From: Paracyclopina nana
Lineage: Eukaryota > Arthropoda > Copepoda > Cyclopoida > Cyclopettidae
Direction: 5' to 3'
NCBI GenBank assembly: GCA_019096065.1
Contig: JAGUCH010000004.1
Location: forward strand, 5,394,001-5,458,000
Length of the DNA stretch: 64,000 bases
Part shown: piece by piece, positions 54,024 to 64,000 of the stretch
How the letters are laid out: each line of letters opens with the position of its first letter
Numbering within the stretch: position 1 is the stretch's first letter
The notes under the pieces: generated by a model
What the model was told of the DNA's origin: nothing
What the model saw: the letters and a program-made list of their open reading frames with translations, nothing else
Databases searched by the model: none
Position numbers and translations under genes: made by a program

Positions 54024-55668
54024 ATGGCTATGGGAAGATATGTGGTGTTCAAGCTGGTCCTCTGGTTCTACAGACTCCTCAACATCTTGACCAGCTTCAC
54101 ATTTGGATTCTCCCTCTTCTCCGGCCACACGAGAGAGAGGGCGGAGATGTTCACCAGCTATGAGAAGTCCGCTCAGATCCTCAAAGTCAAATGGAGAATG
54201 AGGAAATTCGAGCTGGAAGGGCCCAGCTTGAAAAAGCACTTTTTACTCAGGTCAGCGGTGCTGAACATAATTTTTCTGCTACAACAAGATAAGATAATGA
54301 GTAATTTCCATGTTTGTAGGCATGTCAGATATACTCATCCCGAAGCTGTATTGGCTCCCAATGTGACACTCATGAACATGGATGCTCATTTTGCAGTCTT
54401 TGCAGTCATCCACGGGCCAAACAAGGATGTGCTCAAGCACACCACCGGCCCATTCATGTATATCAACCAGTTCAACTTGTGCTCTGAACTCATTCGGATG
54501 CCACTAGAGTCGTTTCTCAGGCTGGCCGATGAGCTGGGAGATCCAAAGGCCAAATTGGTCATTTTGTCCAACACTGGAAGGTGCGGATCGACCCTGCTCA
54601 CCCAGCTCTTTGAAGACTTGCCCCACACTGTGGCCATTTCTGAGCCCGAAGTCCTCATGGCCTTCACACATGAGGCCACTTTTGACGATGAATTGCCTGA
54701 ACGAAGGCAGCAAATCCTTCAGGTAAATACTTTTATAATTTGCTTAAGAATGGTAGCCCGAGGGAATTTTTGTTGAGGACGAGCGACGCGAGGGCGGTAA
54801 TTCGCTATGATTACTCTTATATACGCGCTTTTTTCAGGCATGCATCAGAGTGTTGTCAAAAAATCACCTTAAGGAAGACACCAAGTGCATATGCATCAAG
54901 CCCAAGGCGCATGCCATTGCTCTGACTAAAGAAATCTACGAGCTGTATCCCGACTCTAGTCACCTGTATTTATACAGGCATCCCGCTGAATACGTCACCA
55001 GCCTAATTTCAGTGTACAAAAGCTTGCTTCATCCTGTGGCCAGAGGGCTGATGATTCACTTGTCTTTTGACATCGATATGACAGACTTCATCATGAGGCA
55101 ATATGCGGACGCGGGCACCAAATACCAAAGTGTGTACGAGGCCAAAATGGTAGAGGCTTTGAGGCATATCAACCTCAAAAATAGGGTCAAGCGATTCGCG
55201 TCCCTTTTCTGCGGCAATCTGCTTGCAATGCTCCAACTGAGCAAAGAAGAACACATTCCCATTCTGGTCGTGAGCTACCATGAATTGAAGGTATGTATTT
55301 CTTATTTTCTCAAATTAAGTCTCTAGATGATTAAAATCAAAGCACATGGCATCAATTGTAATGAAAATAATGCAATGTATTATTTGCAGGTCAAGGAGAA
55401 TACAGATGCCGAGATGAAGAGGATTTTGACACACTGCAACCTCCAGTCATTGCTTGGTGCCAATGGGTCCACCATTCAGCTGCCAGAAAATGACAGCCAA
55501 ACCAATTCTGGGCTGAGCCAAAGTGTACTGAAGTCGTTTCGAGCCCAACTCACCGAGAAGGAAATCAGCCAAATCGATGTGATCCTCAGGAAGTGTGGAT
55601 TTCCCGCGTGTGCACATTTCCCTTTGGACAGTGCAGGCCTCGTCAAAGAATTGGAACTGAACTCGTAA
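54024..55668 (+). CDS. PAPS-dependent sulfotransferase-like protein
   Basis: Four exons (54024-54250, 54320-54722, 54838-55290, 55390-55668) give 453 residues. An N-terminal hydrophobic segment (VVFKLVLWFYRLLNILTSFTFGFSLF) suggests a type II membrane (Golgi-type) protein. The loop SNTGRCGSTLLTQ matches the 5'-phosphosulfate-binding loop. YLYRHPAEYVTSL matches the 3'-phosphate-binding motif of sulfotransferases that use PAPS. The acceptor substrate is unknown. The C-terminal region has no second domain I know. All phases close. Confidence 0.75.
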
Positions 55669-55915
55669 CGCCCACAAAATATGTATCATACAACAGCAAT
55701 TACTGCTACTACAACGAGAGAAAGAGCGCCAGAGAGAGAGGGCTGTATTTAAGCGTCCATTTTTCAGAAGTGTGCCTTTGATGATATGAGTAAATGTATT
55801 AAGTAACCAATCGAGTTACAGGGTGTTTGTGCGCGTATCACAATGCAAGAAGTAGGAGTAATAAAACCTTATTATTGTGATATAAACTTGAAAGTAGTAT
55901 TTGTGTAGTATACAT

Positions 55916-57370
55916 ATGCTTAAATTGTTGTTGTGGCTTGCACCTGCTCAAAGACAAACACCAAATAAAAATGGACAATTTGACAACCATACATTATTAT
56001 GCCATCAATGTAATAATGGCAATTTTGATTACCAAAGCCAGTTCAAAATGACAAGTGGTGGGAACAAAAGCTGCAAAAATATCAGGCTATTCCTGTATGT
56101 ATTTGGAATTTTGGCACTAACCATTCTTCTATTGCTACAGGTATTTTGGATGCTCTTTTAAACTCTAACTTTTGTGGAACCTTTTGTTCTACTACAGGTT
56201 GTTCAATGTATTCAAAAGTTTTTGGCACAGCCTACACTAGTCACTACAGAAGTTTTAAGGCAGCAGGACAATAGCTTTCCTGTATTCACCATTTGCAGCC
56301 ACGAAGGATACAATCCTGCCGCATTAGCTTCACATGGAATTGAATCCAAGGGACATTATGATGGGAGTCATTCCAATTTTACCTGGTCTAGCAACCAAAG
56401 TGGCATAACTGAAAATGACCTGTTTGAGCTCATCTCAGAGGGTTTCCCAGAAATTGTGGACAAAGTTCAAGTCAGGCTCATAGAGACTCTAGAGGAGACT
56501 GGCCAATACTTAATTGACTTGGACTACACAAAAGAGATGAGGCCTTATTTACTGGAGCAAAGAACACACATCAGAGGAAAGTGCTACTCTTGTAGAATGA
56601 ATGAAATCCATTTGTCACATGGAGTCTACTATGTGAAGTTCAGATTGTAAGTCATCGCCTACCCTGAAACTTTTCAGAGACTTTTTGATTTCTCTTTAAT
56701 ATATAGCAAGAAAGATGTCAACCTATATTTGCATGAGGACGGACAGTTCCTAAACCTTGGAGGCAGAATGAGCTACAGAGTTTTTCTCGGTCAACTCGTG
56801 GAGCATCAAGTGGACATTCATGAAATAAGGTACACATGAAGAACAGGTTTTGGAAAAATCCCATAAAAAGTATACCATATTATCAGAAAACTGGCTAAAC
56901 TTGACTCAGGAGGGAATCCCAGCTGCAAAGAGACAGATTTTGACAATTGCCTTTATGCAGCTTTGAAAAGCTTGATGCTTGATGCAACAAAAGCTGACAT
57001 TGATGGGAACTGCACAGCACCTTGGATTGTTACAGAGGAGCCCATCAAAATTTGCAGAAATCCCAGCCTGGCGAAAAAAGCTTTTGATATTTACCATAAG
57101 AGACATGTGAATCAAAGAGGAGATTGTCCTGTGCCTTGCCATGCTCAGATACTCACTCTGAGTGGCAAAAATATTCTCAAATACCATGCAAACCTCTCTG
57201 AGCTATATCTCTTTTTCTCTCCCAAAAATCTGCTTAGTGAGGAGCAACTGGTTTATTCCTTTCTATCTCTTATGGCTGATATAGGAGGCTATTCTGGCCT
57301 CCTACTTGGCCTGTCCACTTATAATTTTCTTGAATGGGCAAATGTATTTTTAAAAAGATTCACAGATTAA
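55916..57370 (+). CDS. DEG/ENaC (pickpocket-like) sodium channel subunit
   Basis: Four exons (55916-56140, 56198-56646, 56707-56829, 56887-57370) give 426 residues. TM1 (LFLYVFGILALTILLLLQVVQC) is followed by SFPVFTICSHEGYNP, the conserved start of the extracellular domain. A cysteine-rich region ends in GDCPVPC. The pore region and TM2 read SLMADIGGYSGLLLGLSTYNFLEW, the family's GxS selectivity-filter area. Such channels serve mechanosensation, salt and pheromone sensing in arthropods. It is somewhat short for the family. The C-terminus ends abruptly: its TAA stop lies within the TTAA that flanks a transposable element (57371-60780), so the original tail may have been cut off by the insertion. 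Confidence 0.88.
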
Positions 57371-58293
57371 GGAAAACCTTCGCAGAATTTTCAATAACTA
57401 CTCTAGCGGCACCGAGAGCTTTTTGAAAATCTTATGGACCATTTTGAGGGGCTACCTCTAGATAGTCACCATGCCAAAGGGTTTTGCCCCTGGGCCCCTG
57501 GGAGGGGAGATATTGGCCCTCAAAGTTTTGGGAAATTCTTATAAAGTAAAACTTTGGGCCCCTCTCACAGCCCTATGAAGCAACTTTTATCTACCCATTT
57601 TTTGGTCATTGTTGGGCCCCCTATGGGTGTCTTTGGAAATGGGATAAAAGTTGTCGCACTGCATGCCCACTGTGCTCCAAGGGGCAAAATGCGAATTTTA
57701 GGGGTTAACTTTGGAGCAAAATTGAGGGAACTCCCCCGGTTGAATTTTGTTCATTTTTTGCACAGAGTCAGTCAAAGATGAGTACTTTCAAATAAAAAAA
57801 TAAAAAAATGGTCCATTTTTGATTGGAGCCAGATATTGTCCGTCAAAGTTTTGCTAATTTTAGCCATAATAACTTTGTTTACAGACTTCAGATTCATGAC
57901 CTAAAATGAAATTTTTATTATAATAATGATATGTTGTGAACATTTTTTATTATAGTCATTTTTTGTTTTGGCAGCATCTGGGGGTACTTCCTTAATAAAA
58001 GTTCTATGATTTTTTGAAAAAAATGGTGTTAGTCAGAGACTTATATAAAAAGAGAAGTGCTATTGGGCGTCGCTTATGGGGGTGCGTTTGCAGATCTGCT
58101 GCACGCCCCAAAAGAGACTACAATGGAATTTTGGTGGAATTTGGGCCGGGGCAGACTTTTGGTTGCTAATAACTCTGAAATGAGTCCACTTAGCCAAAGT
58201 AGTCCTATTTTACGAGGTGCTCAATTTTGCTAGGGCTATCTTTTGTCTTTTATTAATATTTTCCCAACTATTAGGAATTAATAGTTATTTATT

Positions 58294-58472
58294 TCGAGCT
58301 GGGGCACGTAAAGTAGGGTCATTAAATAGCTGAGCGAGGATTTTAAAATGGGAAAACTCGAGTACAGCTTTACTAGCCCGAGCCTGCGAGGGCTGTAATT
58401 GTACGAGTGTTTTTCCATTTTAAAATCCGAGGTCAGCTATTTAATGACCCTATTTTACGTGCCCCAGCTCGG
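58294..58472. repeat. Internal 179-bp palindrome (miniature foldback)
   Basis: Arms of about 80 bp pair nearly perfectly (CGAGCTGGGGCACGTAAA ... TTTACGTGCCCCAGCTCG) around a ~30-bp loop. This is typical of a MITE that inserted into the larger element. Confidence 0.65.
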
Positions 58473-58658
58473 AATATACAATTTTATATTCTGTAATACG
58501 ATTTATGAGTGTTTTAATGAAGTTACCGGGCTGCCCCGTGACCTAGAAAATACTGCTCGGTTTTTAGTTGCTATGTGAATATCACTGGCTCTCATTAGCT
58601 AGCATCCAGAGGGTTGGGAGCAATTAAATAGACTTTTAAAATCCATTTCTTCAGATGT

Positions 58659-58730
58659 GTTCCTGTGGCACAATGGTTAGAGTGCTAGGCTCTTGATTCA
58701 GGAGTCTAGGGTTCAAACCCCGGTCATTCC
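58659..58730 (+). tRNA. tRNA-like sequence (pseudogene or SINE head)
   Basis: An A box (TGGCACAATGGTTAGAGTGC) and a B box (GGGTTCAAACCCC) are at normal spacing, and a T-run follows within 12 bases. The acceptor ends do not pair and no clean anticodon loop forms, so this is a tRNA-derived relic rather than a working tRNA. Confidence 0.4.
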
Positions 58731-58802
58731 TTAACTTTTTTTATTTCTTTATCTGGCTTAAATTATGGTTAAAGTACTATTTTTAACATGCCATTTTCCT
58801 GA

Positions 58803-58875
58803 TGTTTCCGTATCTCAGTGGTTAGAGATTTGGGTTGCTAATCTGACTGTCTGAGGTTCGACTCTTGGATGAACC
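58803..58875 (+). tRNA. Second tRNA-like sequence
   Basis: An A-box-like TATCTCAGTGGTTAGAG and a B-box-like GAGGTTCGACTC are present with a T-rich 3' end. The acceptor stem is not paired. It lies 70 bp after the first tRNA-like sequence, in the same orientation. Confidence 0.35.
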
Positions 58876-60784
58876 TTTCTTTTTCCAACTTCTTTGGAAT
58901 TTGGATTACTTCCATGGAATATGAGGGCATTAAATTACTTAAAATCCCTCAAATTTGATTCAAGGGCTGTTAAGTATTTAATATCCCCCAAATTGCTTAG
59001 AAAGGACTGTGATATAAAAGAGCTGAGTCGGATCGGTAAACTGAATTATAACACGAGGAAATCGTATTACAGTATAAAAGATTTTGCATCACTTAAAGAG
59101 TGGACAAGCTATTTTGCGATCTCAGCGCGTAGACTGAAATTTTATTAGCGTGGGTCGGAATTAGGATTTTGATAAAACGAGCCTACTTATTTGGGCCAAA
59201 AAAATAGCTTGTTTTCCATTAAACAATGACTTAATTTCTTTAATGGAATGGGAGCAAATAATTAAAAATAGTCATAGTAGGGCAACTCCTAACACAAGCT
59301 TTCATTTTCACCATTTTAGTCGCATTTTTGTTAAAAGTTCTGCAAAAAAAATTGCTTGGCTCAGTTCGTCAAACCTTTCCTGGAGCAGCAGCATCTCGGC
59401 GGAACAAATAAGATATTGTCACTCAACTACACTTAAAACAGCTATTAGCGCAGAAAATCGCTGAGCACGGGCTGGCTTTTTTCGACCCACAAAATTGAAC
59501 GTCCGCTCTTTAAGTGATGCAAAATCTTTTTACAGTATATAAAAGTTGTAAAACAGAGGTGCCAGTTGGCGTTTTCCTTTCTGGATCAATGCTGCCCGCT
59601 GACTATTTTATTAGAACAGCTGACCCAAATGTTTTCAAAATCACTTGTAGCACTTGGCGCGCGCTCGCATGCATTGAAAATGCAAGAAGTAGCACTTCTC
59701 TTTCTATATAAGTCTCTGGTGTTAGTTGCAAGAATTAAGTTTGTATGTTACATAATTCATGTTTCACCTTCAAAAATGAAATTTTTATTATAATTATTGG
59801 TTGTGGCAAGCAACTTTTATTTTTACTAAAATGAGGTTTGATAGCGTTTTAAGATACTTTTATAATAAACATACATCAGTCTTGTTTAAAATTATATATT
59901 TGTAATATGAACTTATATATATATATTGAGCTAAAAAGGAAATTTTATTATGAATATGTGGTATATTCAACAACTTTTATTTTTGTCATTATAGTGTTGG
60001 ATCATTTTGGGGGGGTACTTTAACAGTAAATGTATTAGTTTTTATCAAATAACTGCCCCTAAAATTGAGAACACTTAAGTATGACAATAATAAAAGTTGC
60101 TCTTTATACCCCATATTTATAATAAAATTTCATTTCCAGTTCATGCATTTTCATTTTATCATTCAGAAACTAAGGTTTCATAATTAAACCATTTTTTTCA
60201 AAAAATCCTAAAATGTTTATTATAGAAGTACCCCCAGATGCTGCCAAAACAAAAAATGACCATAACAGAAATTGTTCACAACACATCATTATTATAATAA
60301 AATTTCATTTTTAGGTCATGAATCTGAAGTCTGTTAAACAAAGCTATAATGGCTAAAATTAGCAAAACTTTGACAGACAATATCTGGCTCCAAACAAAAA
60401 CGGACCATTTTTTTATTTTTTTATTTGAAAGTACTCATCTTTGACTGACTCTGTGCAAAAAATGAACAAAATTCAACCGGGGGAGTTCCCTCAATTTTGC
60501 TCCAAAGTTAACCCCTAAAATTCGCATTTTGCCCCTTGGAGCACAGTGGGCATGCAGTGCGACAACTTTTATCCCATTTCCAAAGACACCCATAGGGGGC
60601 CCAACAATGACCAAAAAATGGGTAGATAAAAGTTGCTTCATAGGGCTGTGAGAGGGGCCCAAAGTTTTACTTTATAAGAATTTCCCAAAACTTTGAGGGC
60701 CAATATCTCCCCTCCCAGGGGCCCAAGGGCAAAACCCTTTGGCATGGAGTGGTTATTGAAAATTCTGCGAAGTCTTCCCTTTAA

Positions 60785-61107
60785 AAAACACACTCTTCAA
60801 TTTCAAGCAAGTTAACCACATTCTGATAAGGCTTATAAAATGGGCCAGGCTTGATGGCGCGTGAATATACTCCTTTGCCTTAAAGATTTTTATATGATGG
60901 AAAGCAATTTTCGCATGTATAATTCAGTTTACCAATTCGTCTCAGTTCATATTACTATACATATATAAAAGCTCTGACGTTTAACTTTATCAAGTGACAC
61001 GCATTATAAAGTATTTTATAAGGTGTGTTGCTCCTCTGTTTGACCAGAGACCATGATATTGTCCAAGAAGTAAATCCCATGTTAGAAAAAAGGAGAAAAA
61101 ATGCCGA
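60785..61107. other. AT-rich sequence between foldback element and tRNA-like sequence
   Basis: I see no gene, repeat or structured element in this stretch. Confidence 0.4.
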
Positions 61108-61174
61108 GTATGGGGATCAAATCCTGATCATCTAGATTAGGAGTCCAACGCTCTACTGACTGAGCTACCAATAC
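61108..61174 (-). tRNA. tRNA-Arg(CCT)-like sequence with shortened T arm
   Basis: On the minus strand the acceptor ends pair 6 of 7 (GTATTGG/CCCATAC). The D stem is GCTC/GAGC, and the anticodon arm is TTGGA-CTCCTAA-TCTAG with anticodon CCT. The T-arm region is about five bases short and the B box deviates. A T-run follows. It is probably a pseudogene. Confidence 0.4.
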
Positions 61175-61483
61175 AGACAGAATAATTAATGTCAGAATTC
61201 CTTCTTATTCTTATTCTCAGCTGAGCTAAGCTTAGTAGAACAGTAGAGCCTTTTCAGAGGTACCAGACAAAACTTAATCTAACACATCTTTTAGCCCCCA
61301 AAAATGCCAAATTCTAAATGCACAATTTTTTAATTGATTGATTAACGCTTTCTTTTACTCTTGCACTACTTAGTGCATTTCAACACTAGCCTTCCAATAA
61401 TAGGTCAGATGCTTAGTCCAGATCGCCTGGCCTGGTAACATCATTAACATTTGTATTTTACTTTCTATCGTATTGCATCGTAT

Positions 61484-61673
61484 TTATATGTAAACAAATT
61501 ATAAAACAGGCTTACAAAACATCTGAGCTCATTTTGCAAAGTAAAAATCTCGTGGCATTACTTGGCTCTCGCAAGCTCGAGCCCGCAAAAATGCCACTCG
61601 ATTTCTACTTTACAAAATTTGCTCAGCTATTTTATTAGCTTGTTTTATAAATTGTTTACATATATAAATAGAT
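61484..61673. repeat. Imperfect 190-bp palindrome (MITE-like)
   Basis: The arms run from TTTATATGTAAACAA to TTGTTTACATATATAAA and include AGTAAAAATCTCGTGGCATT and its near complement. It is a different family from the 58294 palindrome by sequence. Confidence 0.55.
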
Positions 61674-62039
61674 ACAACCTTTTCTTATAGATGACTTATT
61701 GAAGATTTTTGGTTAGATCTTGAATTGGAATTAGTATATTCGCGAATATATTGAATCGGCTAGACAACCAGGAGCCTACAGGAGCCACTCGCGCATTGAC
61801 CCGCTCAGCTACTGGTTCCAGTTTTGTCAGAAAGTCTCTGCACCCGTTTTCTCTTCATTTTGTTACGCATTGTCCATTTGAAATTAAATAAGTTTCCTTC
61901 TTCAAACAAAATTGGTTTACAAGGTCAGATATTAATTGAGATCGACGGTTTGTTTAATAAAATGCTCATTTGTAGCTCTAAATTAAGGACTTTATTTCCT
62001 ACTGCATTCATGTTTGATCATTTTTGCTATTGATAAATT
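61674..62039. other. Region downstream of the ionotropic receptor
   Basis: AT-rich sequence. A 69-codon plus-strand frame at 61824-62033 has no recognisable content. The receptor 3' UTR should lie here. Confidence 0.4.
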
Positions 62040-64000
62040 TCAATTGTTGATATAATGGATCAAGAGCTCAAAGCAAAAAATAATAATTGACAGGGCTAGG
62101 AAAGCTCCATAGGCCACGAACATCCCAAGAAAATGCCATGGTGATAAGGACACTGAAGATGTTTTGTTCACATAAAAGCTGTCTGCAATATCTAAAATCA
62201 ATCAATAGTAAATAAAACATAAGTGATGGGAGACTTACTCTTGCGAAGGATGAACTCTTGCGATAACTGGTTTATTATTCCTCCATTATGAAGCCTTGCG
62301 ATGATTTTACTCAACTCATCCCTGATGACGAGACTATGTTTGGAAATAGCAAAGCCCGAAATAATCCAGAAAAAGGTCTCATCCAGAAAATGAAATGGCA
62401 TAACACCATGCTTCTGAAAATAAGCCAATGACAGCTTTTTGGCTGTCAAATCTAATGACATGACAGCAAAACCATCATGCAGTACTCTTTGAAGCATTTC
62501 ATCTGTTGGCACGCCCTTTGGATTTAAATATACACTTTTTATCACTTCAATGCTATAATTTCCGCTTGGTCACCTTGAATAGGTAGCCATTTTTATACGC
62601 AAGCTCATAGGTTCTGCGAAAACTTTCTTTATCAGAATATCTTAGGGAATTGATGATTGATGAGCCTTCCAAAAAGTAAACTCCAGCAGGTCTATCCAAG
62701 ACCTCTAAAAATAAGGTTTAAACCAAGAAATATCTTCAAATGTATGGAATATACTACCTCCCACAAAATTAACTTCTTTGGTCCACTCTACTTTAACCAG
62801 AATTGATCTTAAGTTAGACATGTAAAACATGCTAAATGAGCCCGTAAGAAATACCCAAAGCGCCATCAAAAGAAACCCAGAATGGGTTTTCTTGGCACTT
62901 GCCATCCATTGAATCTGCTCAGATGACTGAAAAAGCATTGTAGTCACATTGAAGAATACCAAAGCCTATTAAAGAGCACAGGATCAACTATAGCATCTAC
63001 CTTTAAAAAAGTGTTTAGTTTTTACTTTATCAATCTTGCAAATGCCAACTCTTTCCAGGGATTTAATAGCCAAGAGGCTGAAAATAACTGCCAAGCACAT
63101 GTACAGGCCCCATGAATATATGTCAAAAGGCTGTACGATTTTTGAGTAAGGAGGGGCTATCACAGGCCTCCTGGTGAAAGATCCAATTGCATAGAGGTAA
63201 GTGAAATGAGTGTAGTCAATTATTTTCATCCTTTCAGGAGCATGGCCAATGTGACCAATCCCAATGTCTGAGGTGCCAGCTTGAAGCTAATCAAGTTTCA
63301 TAAAAGCAACAGTTTTTCTCATTAAATTAATTATTATACATCACCCACAGTTCCAGTCCATGTATTGTTGGGAAATGGAATGCCCCAGCCATTTGCAGAT
63401 CTCACTTTTATAGAAAAAGCCAATTCTTGAGTAATTACTTTGAGAATTTTGCAGTCAAGAGAGCTCACTATGCATTCAGGGGATACATAAGGCTGTTGGC
63501 CAAACTCAGATACCATCAAGACTCTGCCCTTGATTTGTTGCCTAGGATGATAGCATGAATCCAAGAAATGATGTAGCAATTCATCAAAATTGTTTGGATT
63601 CCAAATACTTGGCTGGTCACCACAATTGAAATCAACAACATAAAGGCTTGATATCAGCTTAAAAACATTAATAATTGGTCGCAAAAATCTTGCACTCTGT
63701 TCCATTTTTTCAGGCCCAAGTATCAGGTAATAGTTAGCAAAATCTCCTATTTTGTTGGTAAGTGAGGTGATTTCATCCAGCTTTTCCTTGGCTATGATTA
63801 ATTTACAAGGATTTGAAAAGGGCTTGCCTGCACCGTACATCGTAGGGAGATCAAAAATGGTTTCCATTAGCACAAAAGAGCCATCAAATCCATTCATCTA
63901 CATTAAAGAGCCAAAAAATAACATATGCCTTATTTTCTATAAGGATGAGCTTACAATGGCGTTAGACTCTGATGATGTCAAATTTATCAGATGCACTACG
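62040..64000 (-). CDS. Ionotropic receptor (IR), partial at its N-terminus
   Basis: Exons in transcript order: 63955-64000 (continues off the window), 63340-63897, 63026-63286, 62758-62965, 62599-62704, 62239-62552, 62040-62191. All phases close when the donors at 63025 and 62598 are used. The visible part starts in the amino-terminal domain. The ligand-binding S1 region includes GRVLMVSEFGQQPYVSPE and TSDIGIGHIGHAPERMKIIDYTHF. M1 (YMCLAVIFSLLAIKSL), a pore/M2-M3 region (GFLLMALWVFLTGSFSMFYMSNLRSILV), S2 and the final helix (FVAYGAFLALSIIIFCFELL) follow. IRs are variant ionotropic glutamate receptors used by protostomes for odour, taste, temperature and humidity sensing. The 46-bp intron at 62553-62598 is inferred because the frame breaks without it. 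Confidence 0.82.

Larger units (their letters stand above)
57371..60780. mobile_element. Foldback element with long terminal inverted repeats and TTAA flanks
   Basis: Inverted repeats of 657 bp (57371-58027) and 593 bp (60188-60780) enclose about 2.2 kb. The size difference is a ~65-bp segment near 57408-57472 present only on the left. Both ends are bordered by TTAA (57367-57370 and 60781-60784), the target duplication typical of piggyBac-type elements. The arms read GGAAAACCTTCGCAG and AGGGAAGACTTCGCAG from outside in. No transposase frame is visible, so the element is non-autonomous. The interior holds two tRNA-like sequences, an internal palindrome (58294-58472) and further diverged copies of the arm motif (near 59777 and 59936). 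I see nothing in 59149-59770. Confidence 0.75.

Noticed and set aside
57554..57781. 75-codon frame also present, apparently identical, on the other strand at 60435-60662
   Set aside because: It lies within both inverted arms of the foldback element, has no recognisable domain and its twin copies are explained by the repeat. Not a gene.
62553..62640. Frameshift making the ionotropic receptor a pseudogene
   Set aside because: A 46-bp GT-AG intron (62553-62598) restores frame, and a 47-bp intron occurs in the same gene (62192-62238). No decay needed.
62966..63000. A 35-bp intron in the ionotropic receptor
   Set aside because: It leaves the next exon out of frame. The alternative donor at 63025 (GTAAAAAC) gives a 60-bp intron and closes the phase.

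Overview
The window is nuclear DNA from an invertebrate animal, most likely an arthropod. Its genes are split by many short GT-AG introns, mostly 45-60 bp. Conserved single-copy animal genes sit beside protostome-type chemosensory and ion-channel families (an ionotropic receptor and a DEG/ENaC channel). I cannot name the species.

Host genes, left to right: a DDX55-type DEAD-box RNA helicase (minus strand, 3' end off the window, 1-3113); a HEATR6-like HEAT-repeat protein (minus, 3808-6323); [24.7-kb retroelement]; WDR43/UTP5 (plus, 32159-34559); TIMM21 (plus, 34970-35707); rootletin/CROCC (minus, 12 coding exons, 35764-45784) with an unrelated cysteine-repeat membrane-protein gene nested in one intron on the opposite strand (37095-38763); mitochondrial CLPP (minus, 46807-47776); an unrecognised secreted protein (plus, 48113-49861); an SLC17-type transporter (plus, 50076-51914); a PAPS-sulfotransferase-like protein (plus, 54024-55668); a DEG/ENaC channel (plus, 55916-57370); a 3.4-kb foldback element with TTAA flanks (57371-60780); tRNA-like sequences and palindromic elements; and an ionotropic receptor (minus, 62040-64000, 5' end off the window). 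For nearly all of these I placed exon boundaries by eye and checked that the reading phase closes.

The outstanding feature is a giant LTR retroelement at 6901-31567 (24,667 bp, sense strand minus). It has two 709-bp LTRs that I read as identical, a 4-bp target duplication (TAAT), a tRNA-Thr-type primer binding site 3 bp inside the 5' LTR, and a G-rich tract beside the 3' LTR. In sense order it carries an upstream gag-region ORF, a capsid-like ORF, a zinc-knuckle ORF, a 2.5-kb-codon Pol ORF (two membrane segments, protease, RT, RNase H, integrase and a long tail), about 8 kb without sense ORFs, a 533-aa accessory protein and an env-like glycoprotein in three overlapping frames. Unlike a standard retroelement it also has genes on the OPPOSITE strand: a three-exon mucin-like membrane protein (11797-12810) and a GC-rich four-exon small gene (13195-13900). 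Both have their own TATA-like and polyadenylation signals. They are followed by four diverged tandem units that each hold, at nearly fixed spacing, a hairpin, a GGGGCA(A/G)AACCCC motif and a CTCF-like motif, and then by a cluster of hairpins and a duplicated structured repeat. The layout (ambisense genes, separate internal promoters, repeated regulatory units) resembles a DNA virus more than a simple retrotransposon. It is my candidate for an undescribed system.
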